Of a DNA stretch of 31,912 nt, positions 1-11,209 are shown piece after piece. Under the pieces are notes generated by a model. That model was not told the DNA's origin. It saw only the letters and a list, made by a program, of their open reading frames with translations, and ran no database searches. The position numbers and the translations under genes were made by a program. Each line of letters opens with the position of its first letter. Position 1 is the first letter of the stretch. Source of the stretch: Chara braunii (Eukaryota > Streptophyta > Charophyceae > Charales > Characeae); NCBI GenBank assembly GCA_003427395.1, contig BFEA01000177.1, positions 808,559 through 840,470 on the forward strand, written 5' to 3'.

Positions 1-1180
1 TGAGACATTCACCCCCCACCTTGTGATGCCCCTGCAAGATAGAGCTCCCCCCACCCCCTTCTTACCGTTCAACCCTCCGAGAATGATCCGATCCAGCCGA
101 CTACAGTTATCGACGACACACTTACCAAAATGTCGATCGCAATTTGGAAAAACAGGGCCCCTTCAAAAATATGCAATAACCCCCGAAAACACCCTACATC
201 TCTAAGAACAACCCACTAAAAAAAAAGCATGGTTGCAGTAAGACTATTACAATTATTCACATGCCCCTTGCGCCAATCAACGTTTGGCAGCTCCCACCAT
301 GTGCACGTATCACCAATATATTAGAAGAAAAAAACTAATTATGGGAGAGATTCCGAAGTTTTCGGGTTCCAAGGCTAGAAAGTCGTGATAGAAACTTTAC
401 TTGGGACTTAGAAATTATAGTCGAAATTCAAGGATACGTAATTATAGAACAAATCCCTACGAATTGTGTTGGCGATCCATAAGGGATAATATATGTTTGT
501 GTGTATGTGTGTACATGTAGATGATAATACTTTGCTTGGGACTTTTAGAAATTATAGTTGAAAATCAAGGATATGTGTATATGTGTGTACATGTAGGTGA
601 GAATTTGGCTGATCGGAAAATAGATAAGATTGTGAGTTTATTTTTTCAAATTTGAGAAGCTGAATTTATAATTGTGTAAGCACGAGATTAGAGCAAGAAT
701 ATTGAAAATTAAAAGATACAAAATTAAAATCAGCAAAATCAACTTGAAAAGACAGCCGACGCAAAGAGCACCACACATGTTGGCACGAAATTCTCGTGCT
801 CCATCGCCGCTGTCATTATTGCGCTGCTACTTGCTTCTGTGTCTTTAACCAGGGAACCAACTCAAACGAACGCTTGAAACTGCCAACTCTTTTTTACGCT
901 CCAGCTTGTAACAAGCCTCCCTCCTCCCACTCCGCATGAGAAGATGCTCTTCACTTTTTGCCAGGGCGGCCCAACCAACCTCCACTAGATTCGCGTAGGA
1001 ACATAGGAGAAGGGCCACTACCATGCCCGAAATCTCATGAAGACTATCCTAATCACCCGACAGCCTTCCCTTCCTCTAGCGTGTCAACCCGCGACACCAC
1101 ATAAATAAAGCACGAATTATAATTATTATAAACAGAACCAAGAGGAGGGTATGTACTTAGTCTTTGTCACTTAGAAAAGA
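1..1180. other. AT-rich non-coding flank
   Basis: No open reading frame here resembles a known protein; the only frame over 50 codons, near the left edge, has low-complexity composition and no motif. The stretch is AT-rich, with short TG/TA-rich runs around 490-600. Recognisable pol coding of the neighbouring retroelement begins near 1180, so part of this may be its degraded upstream portion, but no LTR end, primer-binding site or gag motif is visible. Confidence 0.5.
394..596 (+). repeat. Imperfect tandem duplication, period about 135 bp
   Basis: The block around 395-437, with the shared core TTGGGACTT then AGAAATTATAGT, recurs at 530-573. A second shared core, GTGTGTACATGTAG, occurs at 507-520 and again at 583-596. 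The spacing between the two cores differs (offsets about 135 and 76), so one copy carries an internal deletion. No coding function is apparent. Confidence 0.7.
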
Positions 1181-2240
1181 GATGCCATTAAATTACCCCT
1201 AGAGATAAAAGTTGTAGTTGTTAAGTACCTTGATCTGTTTGTGGAGCCTTCAAGATTCGTAGACAGGGAGGTTGCCCATGCCATAGAGATCATCCCATGT
1301 AGCAAGACACCAAAAGGGAGAATCTATTGGATGGCTCCAATTGAGTTGGACGAGTTTCGTTGACAACTGAAAGAGCTCACAGAGAAGGGTTAGATTTGAC
1401 CCAATACCTCCCCCTTCGGCTCACCAGTTGCATTTGTTCTAAAAAAGTGGGGAGCACTGAGGATGTTCATTGATTATACAGGCCTGAATGCCATCATTGT
1501 TAAAAACGCAGAGCTACCTCGCATCGGCGACCTTTTGGATAGGGTGCAAGGATGTGAGTACTTCACTAAGGTAGATCTTAAGTTCGATTACCATCAAGTT
1601 GCCATTAAACTAGAGGATTAGCACAAAAACGCATTTCAGACGAGGTACGGTCTTTACAAGTTTGTGGTAATGCCTTGTGGCCTTTGCAATGTGTCAGGCA
1701 CATTCCAACACACCATGAATAGGATCTTTCATGACTACTTGGATAAGTTCATCGTCGTGTATCTCAACAACATTCTTATGTTCCGTAGAACAGTCGAAGA
1801 GTATGCCCAACATGTAGAAAGAGTACTTCAACTCCTCCGACAGTACAAGTATAATATTAATTGAAACAAATGCGAGTTCGGTCGCTCTAAAATCTTGTAC
1901 TTGGGTCATGAGATATCTGCGGAAGAGATAAGGCCCGAAGATGCAAAGGTGGCTAGCATTCGTGACTGGACACGACCTCAGTCTGCGACTGAGGTCATAT
2001 CTTTCTTAGGGATGATGGACTACTACGACAACTTTATGAAGAATTATAGCACGTTGGCCGCCCCTTTAACTGATCTAGCACGCCTTGACACACCATGGGA
2101 ATGTACATACCAATGTGAGGCAGCCTTCAAAAGGTTGAAGCATGCTCTCACACATCATGAAATTTTGATGGTCCCCGATCCGGAGAGGTCATTTGTTGTG
2201 ACCACTGATGCAAGTCGATATGGCATAGGCGCATTGTTGG
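1180..2240 (+). pseudogene. Gypsy-1 reverse transcriptase (broken)
   Basis: The family copies retroelement RNA into DNA in the cytoplasmic particle. Visible motifs are KVDLKFDYHQV (motif A region, first catalytic Asp present), the RYGLYKFVVMPCGL segment, and the active-site box, which reads YLNN at about 1760-1771 instead of YLDD. Both acidic residues are thus replaced by Asn through GAC-to-AAC changes, so this RT could not be catalytic even without its stop codons. The connection domain (FLGMMDYYDNF, then the region before DASRYG) follows in a new frame after the stop near 1862. Stops lie at about 1362, 1391, 1397, 1618 and 1862. Confidence 0.9.
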
Positions 2241-2660
2241 CTCAACAGGAAGGGAAGTTAGAAAAAAAAAAAAAAAAAACAGGAAGGAAGGAAGAAGTTA
2301 AGGTCGATCGAGTATATGAGTAAGAAGATGTTATCAAAGAAGTTGGCTAAGTCCACCTATGAAAGGGAACTCTACGCCCTTTACAAGGTCCTTGTCCACT
2401 TGAGACACTATCTATTGGGAAGGTTCTTCTACTTGAGGACCGACCATCAGACACTCAAGTGAACCAAGGCACAACCTGTTCTCTCAAATGCACTCAAACG
2501 TTGGATTGAAGTCATAAATCAATACGACTTCAAGCTAGATTATGTGAAGCGAGAGTACAATAAACTCGCGGATGCGCTGTCACTTAGGGCAGACTACCTA
2601 GGTGCGCTAATTACTGAGTTTGGCCTATCTGACAAAGTAACTCAATGGGTGGTGGATGCC
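2180..2660 (+). pseudogene. Gypsy-1 RNase H (frameshifted)
   Basis: The RNase H domain starts with TTDASRYGIGALLAQQEGKL at about 2200-2260. It resumes in another frame with YMSKKM, STYERELYAL, FFYLRTDHQTLK and the terminal NKLADALS near 2560. The shift is explained by the insertion at 2254-2300, which adds 40 bp (not a multiple of three). A TGA replaces a Trp-type codon just after the TDHQTLK motif (about 2461). Family role: degrades RNA in the RNA-DNA hybrid. It is non-functional here. Confidence 0.85.
2254..2300 (+). repeat. Poly(A)-only insertion with 7-bp target-site duplication
   Basis: The 7-bp repeat GAAGTTA occurs at 2254-2260 and 2294-2300. Between them lie an 18-base A run (2262-2279) and a short GGAA-rich piece. 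On either side the RNase H reading (GKL, then L followed by IEYMSKK in the other frame) is continuous once one repeat copy and the run are ignored. That makes it an insertion and not an expanded native tract. The shape matches a LINE-mechanism insertion that retains almost only the poly(A) tail. Confidence 0.75.
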
Positions 2661-2667
2661 TACAAGC

Positions 2668-3001
2668 TACGTAGCACCGTGCTCGCGTTCGGAGGCGAAC
2701 GCGAACATGTTCGCCCGAACGCGAACAAGCGCCCAAAACCCTCCGAACGCGAACATAAAAAAAAATAAAGAAAAAAAGGTCCTAGAAAAAACTGGAAAAC
2801 ATATATGTTATGTAAAATAATTATACATGCAACTTTTGCCTTGGAGTTATGTTCAAATTCGTAACCAATCATGAGTTAAAAATCAAAAACCGAAAAAAAT
2901 ATATATTTTTTTGTTTTATGGAAAAAAATTATGTTCGCCAACATGTTCGCTAGCTGTTCACGTGAACGTGAAGGGGCGCGAACACGTTCGCCGTGCTACG
3001 C
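2668..3001. mobile_element. About 330-bp palindrome-rich insertion (MITE-like) in gypsy-1
   Basis: Pol coding stops making sense after VDAYKL (about 2670) and resumes at AHKEDPIM (about 3003), so the sequence between is an insertion. Both ends are built of the same inverted words: GTTCGCG/CGCGAAC, GAACATGTTC and GCACGG/CCGTGC. GCTACG occurs at both borders (about 2667-2672 and 2996-3001), a possible target duplication. The middle is AT-rich and non-coding. It looks like a non-autonomous terminal-inverted-repeat element; exact ends and superfamily are uncertain. Confidence 0.65.
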
Positions 3002-3002
3002 A

Positions 3003-3990
3003 GCCCACAAGGAAGATCCCATCATGATGGACATACGCCTAGAGGCCCAAGAGAAGGCCGCATCAGACGAGTTTGTGATGGTGGATGGGTTACTCTTTCT
3101 TGAAAAGGCAGGGTTCAAGAGATATGTGTCCCATCTAGTGGGATTTTGCGTAGTTTGTTTTTAGGCGAATGTCATGATGCAACTCGTCACTTCGGTTGCA
3201 AGAAGACTATTGCTAACTTAGTGCAGCATTTCTGGTGGCCTGGTATGCTTGATGATGCAAAGAAGTATGTTCAGACATGTCAAGTCTGTTAGCGGGATAA
3301 GTCGCGAACTCAAGGACCGCTTGGGTTACTCAAGCCCTTGCCTATTCCTGCAGGTCCGGGACAAAGTGTATCCATGGATTTCATGGATACCCTTGTCACC
3401 AGCAAGAGCAGCAAGAGGCACGTATTCGTCATAGTGAACAGGTTTACTAAGTACGCAAGACTAATCACCATGCCAGAAATGGCAAAGATTGAACACGTCA
3501 TCAAGTTATTCATGGATAACTGGGTGCGTGATTGTGGACTCCCTAAGACCATTGTAATTGACAGAGATGTCCGGTTCACGAGTGAGATGTGGAAGAAAGT
3601 CGCTGAACTGATGGGCAGTCAACTCCATATGACTTCGAGGAATCACCCTGAAGCCCGCGACGAAGCGGAACAGATGAACTGGTGAGGCATTCCACCAAGC
3701 CCAACCAGGATGACTGGATGAGAAACTTACTCTCATTGCCAAACTGTACAATAACATTGTACATAGCACCACCAACGTTAGCCCCAATCAGCTGCATTTG
3801 GGGTGGAAGCCGAGATTTGCACTAGATTTTCGGCTTCCTGAAAAGCGACCAACTGCAATACCTGGAACCATAGAATTTGGTGTGTAGTATGAAAAACTGT
3901 TGCAGCAGGCTGTCTAACACATCATAAAATCTCAAGAGACAATGATTGCCTCTGAGAACAAACACAGACGATAGTCCACATTTTAGGTAG
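3003..3990 (+). pseudogene. Gypsy-1 integrase (broken)
   Basis: Integrase inserts the retroelement cDNA into the chromosome. The zinc-binding portion is visible as ATRHFGCKKT, then WWPGM and CQVC followed by a stop (about 3291). The catalytic core follows: SMDFMDTL with the first Asp, FVIVNRFTKYARL, VIDRDVRFTS with the second Asp, and a degraded third-acid region, HPEARDEAEQMN, where relatives have an HPQTDGQTE-type motif. After a frame break near 3685 the reading continues with LYNNIVHST and PNQLHLGWKPRFALDF. Several stops follow (about 3886-3985). The three acids may all be present, but stops and shifts make it inactive. Confidence 0.88.
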
Positions 3991-4430
3991 GGGAACGTGT
4001 CTGGGTAAAGGCATGTGAATTAGGACAGGAATTCCAAATCTTTAGGAAACTGATGCCACAATATTTGGGTCCCTGAGAAGTTATGGATATTGTGGGCAGT
4101 GATGTGGATGGTCCCTCGTATGTCATAAGCATCCCTGGTCATCTTCCCACTTACGTTGTATTTCACGCTTTCAAGTTGTCACCTGTCGCTGAGACTGATC
4201 ACTTCCCATCAAGGAGGTCAATGTTAACCATGGGTGGCCATCTGGACGTCGACGACATTCTGGAATACAGAGACTTGCATGTTCCCAAGCCTGTGGGTTG
4301 GGGAAGACCGCCGAAACCTATGAGAGAGTATGGGGCTAGATTCAGGCATCATACGGATCCAAAGGAAGATTGTTGGTTCACAAGAGTGGAGCTCGTTGGA
4401 ACGACGCCTCAAATCGTTGCTGACTACTAA
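3990..4430 (+). pseudogene. Gypsy-1 pol C-terminus with degenerate chromodomain
   Basis: The stretch before 4083 reads as the typical integrase tail (GERVWVKACELGQEFQ, then LMPQYLGP). The open frame 4083-4430 then has SYVISIPGHLPTYVVFHAFKLSP, the usual VFHVSxLKP-type link. A chromodomain-like segment follows (VDDILEYRDLHVP, CWFTRVELVGTTPQIVADY). In chromoviruses this module directs integration to particular chromatin. It is at the expected place, directly before the stop at 4428-4430. The aromatic cage residues are only partly recognisable. Confidence 0.7.
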
Positions 4431-6000
4431 CGAAGACTGAAGTGGAAAGCACCTGCAAAGAAGCATCTCAGCGGACTTTCTAAGCTAAGGGGGATGGAAT
4501 GCAAGGATTGAGCCCTCACGGGGCCCTTACAGACATGCAAGTGTTTTGGGTTGTGGCCCCCAGCAAGCATTGTGCCCACCCTAAGTGAAGGCGGGCCTGA
4601 ATATCCATGTGAGGCCTCTGTTCGACATTTTTCCATACGTGGGGTATCAGACAGTTGCAGCACACCAGTTGGTTACAAAGCAACGTGAGCCTTTGCTGGC
4701 TCCTTCTAGAAGCAACAGTTGCGCTGCACAATTGAGCACAGGGCGCCGGTTGGTTGCGTCCTGGGCACACACATTGAGAGGCCGACACATCATTCACTGG
4801 CCGCGGGCGAATGATAAAGCAGCATTGTCGTCACACAACCTCCACTGACCAATGAGAATGCGGCAAACACTTGGAGCCTAGACGGCGCCTGGATGTGCCC
4901 AACTGTAAAGGGCCCAGGCCCGTAATAGCAGAGGTGGGCCTGGGCGCAGATACTGGGGCACAACTGGAAGCTACTGGAAATTTCCCCAGCCAGGCCCATG
5001 CAGCCAGACACAGGGCCGCACTTGCCCTGCTCGGGCGAGGGGATTCTAGCCTTCACGGGCAATGCGGACACGCTGCTGCGTTGCTGCGCTGGTGTCTGCA
5101 TGGGCGCTGCTGGTTGGACGCGCGCACAGGCGCAGAGGTGAGGGGCGTTGCTGAGGCAGCGGGTGCACAGCAGCCATAGCCGGGCTGCAGAAGGGGCGCA
5201 ACTGGGTGATGGCGATGGTGGTCTTCGGGTAGGAGGCGCTTGCAGAGGGGAACCAAGGGGTGATGAGGGAAGGAGAGAAGAGTGTACCTGGTGTATGTTG
5301 GTGGTCGCCATTGGTGTTGTCGTCACAAACATTGGTCTTCGACTTCGACGTGATCCAGTCACATGAACATAGACAGGAAAGATTGGTTGAGTAGTGTAGG
5401 CTGGGCGTTGGGCGCCAGACGGTAGGAGCGACATTGGATACAGTGTTGGCGTGACCAGAGCGCGTCGGCATTGGCACTCCACAGACTATTGGCCTCCCCT
5501 GCAGATCCTCAGGCCACCTATCAAACTCCACAGACTATTGTATCACCACTTCCTCCTTAATCTACCTTTATCCAGTTATTATGCTATCTGTCTTAACCTA
5601 TTTGGGCTACCTTGCCATCCCCCACTGCACCTTCCTCTTACCTAGCCCCCATGTCATTTACTGTCTTTATGTACCTTACTCCATAAACCTATTTCGGCTA
5701 TACAATGTATCCTCAAACCTCCTAGCGCTTTCTACCCCGCATTGACTTTCCTGTTCCTCTACTCTTTTTCTAGTATTTTTGGTGTTTCTGTTGCATTTTT
5801 TATGTTTTTTATGTATTGTGATGTTTGTTCAACCATTCCACCCATCCTCCTCCCTGTCCACCCTATCCCTCCCCTTCTCCTTTGCCCCTCCTCCCTTTGT
5901 TCTAATCTCATTCCCCTTACGTTGTACACTTGCCACGCTTACTAACTAATTCTACTTACCGCCTACCCACGCCACCCCCCTAACTACAATACGTATGGGT
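4431..6000. other. Intergenic stretch without recognisable gene
   Basis: This region lies between the end of gypsy-1 and the 3' side of LINE-A. About 4870-5250 is GC-rich and gives overlapping open frames on both strands, including a 230-codon minus frame (4790-5482). These have low-complexity Pro/Ser/Ala composition and no family motif, so I treat them as chance frames. About 5500-5990 is pyrimidine-rich on the plus strand and may be the 3' untranslated part of LINE-A read on the minus strand, but no poly(A) tail or duplication fixes that end. Confidence 0.5.
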
Positions 6001-6039
6001 TGCTTTTCCTTTACTGATCAGTTCCCTATTCGGATTCTC

Positions 6040-6965
6040 CCTCCGTGTCTGCACAGGGTCTTTGACGTAGAAGCAACGGACCGAACACCATGCGGCCCGT
6101 TTGGCGGTCACTGGCGAGCAGCTGCGGGTATGACATCTGCGTTCGCGGGTCAAGGAGGGCCAGACCCCCAAACAATTTCGGTTGGATGAGCTTGGTCCAT
6201 GCCACTCTGCATATGAAATCCTTCGATATATCTGAAAGTACTCTTTCTTAGCATGTGGACCGCACCTGCATACCAAAGGGTGGAGAATGCAATACTAATG
6301 CGGAGTTTTTTTATAACACCAAACACACTCATACCCCCCCTTGCACTCCATGCCTTTAGTCGAATCACCATTGCAGTTGCGCTGAGCGCCATCTGTTCGA
6401 TTCCACCATAGCTTGGCGTTAGGTTTTCTCCGAGAAACACCATCCTCTCAGCATCCCTCACCGTCGGTACATCCCACCCTTTCGGCCAGTCTGTTCCCTG
6501 GGGGAGAATGGTCTTTGATTTCCCCCAATTAATCTGCACTCCCGAGTATTTACAAAAGACCTGCAGATCTTCCTTGAGGATGGTCATCTGACGAGTCATC
6601 GGGGGGATCACCGCCCCTGAGTTATCTGCAAATGCAGTGGACTGCAAATCCACCTCTGACCCTACCTTTAAGCTCTCCAGTCGGTGGTCCGCTCTAAATA
6701 TGTCATGCATCGATTCAATGTAAATGACATAGAGGGCAAGAGACAACGGACAGCCTTGTCTCACCGATCTAGTCTTTCTCAATTTATTTGATCTGACCCC
6801 ATCGACTTGCACCACCGTAGTGACCCTTGTCAACACAGTACGTACCCACCCCCGAAAGATACCTCCTATGTACCTGTGTGCTAGCCCTCGCAGGAGGAAC
6901 TCCCATCGGACCCGGTCATAGGTTTTTTCCAAGTCTTTCGAAACAAAAGCCTTGGCAATGTTGGA
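6040..6965 (-). pseudogene. LINE-A reverse transcriptase, C-terminal half
   Basis: On the minus strand, NIAKAFVSKDLEKTYDRVRWEFLLRG opens the fragment with the motif A region of a non-LTR RT. It continues through VDGVRSNKLRKTRSVRQGCPLSLALY (motif B region), TAFADNSG (motif C) and VQINWGKSKTIL (motif D region). Motif C normally reads FADD; here the second Asp is Asn (codon at 6621-6623). After a frameshift near 6186 the reading resumes with FGGLALLDPRTQ, a conserved LINE segment, then fades near 6040. The N-terminal half of the same domain lies at 11692-12070, beyond LINE-B. That places the break exactly where LINE-B inserted. Confidence 0.88.
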
Positions 6966-6990
6966 TCTTGAAATAGTCAGTATTCTCTGA

Positions 6991-7770
6991 GTCGACGGGC
7001 CCAATGTGGTGGGGGATCGACAACGCTTTTTCGAATCTCTCACCCCCCTCCTTCCAGTAGGAATCCCGGTAATTATAGCCGGCGATTTCAATGCTGCACC
7101 AGACCGATCCCTGGACCGCTGGAGTATTCTCACTCCTTGTCCGGCTTATGTGGTATCTGACGAGATTTTGATGACCAATCTGATTTCCCTCACGGTACTT
7201 GTACACTATCGGTCACTGAGAAATACTTAGGCTTAGAGGGTGGTCCCCCACAGAATTCAAACACGGCGCGCGTTTTACTTACTTCTTGAAATTAAAACCA
7301 TTGGACAAAATATACAGGGCTATCACCTTCTTTGGCAAGACTTTCCAGTCTTTTCTAATTTGCTTGGATGGTATTTAGAGCCTAATCCGCGTTCGCTTGC
7401 CACTACTAACGGAGTCTCGGTTGAGACTCAATCCTTAAATCTTTTTGACTCTTTTAGAAGATTGAACCCATCTCAGCGTTCTTACACATGGTTTAGGAAA
7501 AACCTAGCCAGAATGGTTACCAAGTCCCATATATACCTGATCTTACTTTCAAAGGAGTTGGAAGGGGCGCTTCAGGTAGCTGAAAATTTTCCTAAGAGCC
7601 CTCTCCTGGGTCCAAACCATGCGATGTGTGTGGTGATTCTTTCATTTGGAAAGAAGCAGGATCAAGGTAGAAGGTACTATAAACTTAACACTGCTCACCT
7701 TAAAATAAAGACGTTTAGATCGTTTCTTAAGGATGTGTGGTCCTTCTGGAGAGAACAGAGGGCAAGATGA
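6991..7770 (+). pseudogene. LINE-B APE-type endonuclease, truncated
   Basis: The enzyme nicks the chromosomal target for target-primed reverse transcription. Near 7000-7110 the frame reads GPNVVGDRQRFFESL and VIIAGDFNAAPD, the conserved GDFN region. After a disturbed stretch (about 7120-7300) a second frame gives LNLFDSFRRLNPSQRSYTWFR and a SHIYLILLS segment (family: SRIDxIxxS), then LGPNHAMCVVIL where relatives have SDHxxV. The N-terminal QET motif is missing, so the element starts inside the domain. The downstream KTFRSFLKDVWSFWREQ is the usual endonuclease-RT linker. Confidence 0.8.
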
Positions 7771-8489
7771 CATCAAGTGTCTCAACAACAGCCTAGTTTT
7801 TCTGGGTCGTAAATGCAATGAATATTCCAAGTTATTAGCAGTTGAACGTCATTCTTCAGAAACAAGATTACATCAGCGTATTCAGCAATCACGGCAATTA
7901 GAAGTTGATGATAGTGAAATGGTAAGGAATGAAGCGACAACCCAAGAAATACAAGAATTAGAATCTCAATTATTCTCTCGCATGGAGTATCGATGGCATG
8001 GTATGAGGATTCGAGGCAGAATTGAGAAACATCACACGGAGGGGTCCATGGATGCAAGGTTTTTTGCTATGGCAAGAGCCCGTACTGGAAGAGCAATCAT
8101 TGAGGCTTTGGCCCATCCTCATAATCTGAATGGTCCTGTTGTCACCTCTACGACTGAGTGCACTAAAATTGGGAAGGATTTTTTTTAAGGATTTTTTTTC
8201 TTCTGAGAATAGTGATATTCCTTTGATTCAGCGTAGCATGGAGATAGACGAATTCCTCACTCCTTTGACTAGAGCTCTATCAGACGTCCAGAAGGAACAA
8301 TTAGACTTTCCAGTAACTAAAGATGAAGTATGGACTGCTCTAATGCTTATGGAGGAAGAAAAGACTCCTAGCATTGATGGTTTACCAGAAGAATATTGGG
8401 AGTCCATGTGGGACTTCATCTCCCAAGATCTCATGAATTTTTATCAAGAAGTATGGATGTCAGGCCAGATGGGGGAGTTTGTGGGTTAA
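7733..8489 (+). pseudogene. LINE-B pre-RT linker region
   Basis: Two overlapping frames carry the segment between endonuclease and RT. The first (7733-8188) is charged and Gln/Glu-rich, with MDARFFAMARARTGRAII matching the conserved N-S-K-F-F-type stretch of plant LINEs. The second (8130-8489) has LDFPVTKDEVWTALMLMEEEKTPSIDGLPEEYWESMWDFI, the KxPGPDGxPxEFYK-type segment that always precedes the RT fingers. The frame change lies near a T-run at about 8180. A stop at 8487-8489 interrupts it just before the RT core. Confidence 0.8.
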
Positions 8490-8495
8490 GGTGTT

Positions 8496-9748
8496 TTGAC
8501 ATTGTTATATATGAAAGGAGACAAATGGAATATTATGAATTATCGTCCCATTACTCTGTTAACAGTAGTATACAAGTTGATCTCTAAGGTCCTTACTAAT
8601 AGGCTGAACAAGTATATTGCAAATATAATACACCCCTCCCAAATTGGGTTCATTCAAGGAAGGAATATTCAGGACAATATCCTGCTTGTTAATGAATTTA
8701 TCAAGCTCTCTCGTCAGTCCAAGCATAATGTTGTCTTTATTTTCATTGATTTTGAAAAAGCCTATGATCACGTTGATTGTTTTCTTTTAGATAATGTTTA
8801 GAAAAATTCAATTTTGGTCCACTCTTTAGAAGATGTATTAGAATCTTGCATAGAAATGCTACCACAAGGGTTATGATTAATGGTAATGTGACACCCCCCA
8901 TTGTTCTTCAGAGATCAGTGAGACAAGCTGACCCTATTGCTCCGCTCCTCTTTGTGATCATCATGGAAGCTTTAGCAGCTAATTTAAGACATCACAAAGA
9001 CATTAGTCGTATCCGGATTTCTTCTATCCCAGAGGAAGCTATCCCAGTATGCTCTCTCTTTGCAGACGATCTCTCTCTAATGGTCGAGGCTTCACAAGCA
9101 AATTTAGATGCAATTAAGAGAATTATGGACACTTTCTGCAAACTTTCTGATATGAGGGTAAACTGGGGTAATAAAACTTTGGGCTGGTGGATTCATTATC
9201 AAGGTGTGAGGCCCCTTGAGCATCCCCTGATTAAATGGATGCAGACAGACGTATCAATTAGAGTACTAAGGGTTTCCCTTTCGGCTACAGGCAAAACATT
9301 AACCAATAATGAAGGGATCTTGCAACATGCCCATTCAAAATTTGAATTGTGGAAAGATAAACATACCTCCTTATTTGGGAGGTCTCTTGTAATTAACAAT
9401 GTGGTCTTGGCCTCCATTTGGTATAAATTTGTGTTATGGGCCCTAGATAAATTGACTCTCAAAATTTTGCAGCGTCAACTGGCAGCTTTTTTGTGGCATG
9501 GGAACCATGAGCAGGAAAATGTCATCAGCAGAGTAGCATGGTTATCAATAATCCAACCTAAGTCTATGGGTGGCCTTGGGATCATTGATCCTCATACCCA
9601 AGCTATAGCACTTTCTCTTCAATGGATTAAATGTCTCTTACTTAACCCCCTCACTCCTTGGAACCCCCTCGCCTGTGAGCAGATTAGGAGGTTAGAACCT
9701 ACTTCGGCCGAGACAGACCCGCTTATGTGCCTAGAAAATCAATCCTAG
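8496..9748 (+). pseudogene. LINE-B reverse transcriptase core
   Basis: The frame at 8496-8801 carries MNYRPITLLTVVYKLISKVLTNRL, IGFIQGRNIQDNILLVNEF and IFIDFEKAYDHVD, which includes the first catalytic Asp. After a break at about 8801 the frame from 8846 gives INGNVTPPIVLQRSVRQADPIAPLLF (normally RQGDPLSPLLF), then CSLFADDLSLM with both acids of motif C intact. DMRVNWGNKT follows, then the thumb-like region ending LSIIQPKSMGGLGIIDP. The catalytic residues are better preserved than in the other three elements of this window, suggesting LINE-B is younger than LINE-A, as the nesting also requires. Confidence 0.92.
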
Positions 9749-9769
9749 TCTCTTCCAAGGGGCAGCCCC

Positions 9770-11209
9770 GTGGATCTACATTGCTTAGATCTTTCAGATA
9801 GACAAGCGGTCAGGAGCGACCTCTGTAGAGATCCCTTTTGGGGCACATTGTTGAAAAACTGGAGGAAACTGCCCCTGCCAGATAAAATACCACCGGCGAG
9901 ATGGGAAGAGGTTTGTCAACAACCCTTATTTAATAATACATTTATCAAAGATTCTCAAGGATGTGTTCTCCACTAAATGGGTCCACTAAATGGATACCCC
10001 TTGGCTTGGTTGGATTCGGAGAGGAATTGTACGTATTAAGGATCTTTGGAATCAAGAAACTAGAGATTGGTTCTCATCCTTAGACCTTCAGGAACGACTG
10101 CGCTATAGTCATCATCAGAGGATCGCTTTGGATAATATCATTGATTTAATTCCTTTGGACTGGGTTAGAATCTTAAGGAAAGGGCCTAAGTTCCTCCCTG
10201 GTGACTGGGTGGCAATTCACAGTCTTAAGGGGATAGTGGGGAATATAATTGAGACCCGTAATCCAGAGGATATTCTAATTTCTATTCTTGATTTGCAAGA
10301 GGATGGATTTCTTGTTCCCAAAACTCATGATGATACTAGGTGGTGTACGGCTGACCAGCTTTTCCGGGTTAGAGTATTAAAAGTCAATGATAAATGACTC
10401 TCCTTTAAACCAAAAATACCAATATCTCATCTACCCTTTGACCCACTGAATTTGACCTGGTCTTGCCCAGGTAAACAGGGACGCTCCTACTCTAGATCCT
10501 TACATACTTTATCTGTGAAGTCCACCTATAGAATGCTTCGCCCCAGGGTAAATCTTAGAGACCGCATTGAAGATCGTTGGATGAAGAATCTGAAGATCAG
10601 CAAGGAAGAACTAAGAGGGGTTAAGTGGTTTCATACCTGTAAAGCTAAGCCTGCTAAGGTAGCCTCCTTGCAATGACAAATAAATCACCGCTGGCTCCCT
10701 ACTAATGACTGGATTATTGACAGAACCTCATTAGAACAGAAAGGCGTCGCTCATCCATGGTGTAAGTTCTGTAGATCAGCCTTCCCATCCAAGCTCTTTC
10801 CTGAAACAATTGAGCATATTTTTCTCCAATGCTCAGGATAGGTCTGGCTTTGGCGTTGGTGGGATAGGATTGGAGTCAGTTGGGAACCACCCTCCCCTGG
10901 CCGTGGGAATGGAAAGCTCTTCTCCTGGAATTCTGGCATCCGGATCAAGTGGATGAGTTCACTGATAATTTGTTCATAATTGGTAGAAGAGCAATCATTT
11001 GGGCAATATGGGTTAGAAGGTGTACCTATGAAATGGAAGGTGCCCGACTGGATGGCCCAGAGTTCACTGATTCTATCAAACAACATATTCAAACAGATAT
11101 TACTATTAAATGGGAAAAATTAAAAGAAAAAATTCATCATCTTTCATTACAGGGTTGGGGGAGACCAGGGAGGGAGGTTGGGGCGGGTGCTGTGGGAAGG
11201 TGCACATGA
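9770..11209 (+). pseudogene. LINE-B C-terminal region with zf-RVT CCHC domain
   Basis: Open pieces at 9770-9976, 9990-10397, 10452-10676 and 10880-11209 form the typical post-RT tail. SVKSTYRMLRP is followed by WFHTCKAKPAKVASLQ, a stop at about 10675, INHRWLPTNDWI, and then HPWCKFCRSAF with TIEHIFLQCSG (about 10750-10840). The last gives the C-x2-C...H-x4-C spacing of the plant zf-RVT domain. The piece after it contains a WAIWVRRCTYEMEG helix similar to the IWxxRN segment of relatives. Its role in the family is thought to be RNA or DNA binding during reverse transcription; that is family knowledge and is not shown here. Confidence 0.82.

Larger units (their letters stand above)
1180..4430 (+). 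mobile_element. Gypsy-1: decayed Ty3/gypsy chromovirus, pol only
   Basis: Read across frames, the plus strand gives the Ty3/gypsy order RT, RNase H, integrase, chromodomain. The reading frame is interrupted by many stops (for example near 1362, 1391, 1397, 1618, 1862, 2461, 3291, 3886, 3916) and by two insertions. Most stops are TAG or TGA at places where relatives have CAG, CGA or TGG, consistent with C-to-T or G-to-A decay. No gag, protease or flanking LTRs were found, so boundaries are those of recognisable coding only. It is an old, inactive fragment. Confidence 0.9.

Noticed and set aside
4790-5482. 230-codon minus-strand open frame
   Set aside because: It lies in a GC-rich stretch where both strands are open; composition is Pro/Ser/Ala low complexity and no domain or motif is visible.
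6150-7230. Endonuclease piece on plus next to RT piece on minus, resembling an L1 twin-priming inversion
   Set aside because: The missing N-terminal half of the minus-strand RT lies at 11692-12070, right after the LINE-B tail, and the plus endonuclease continues into LINE-B. Nesting explains everything without an inversion.
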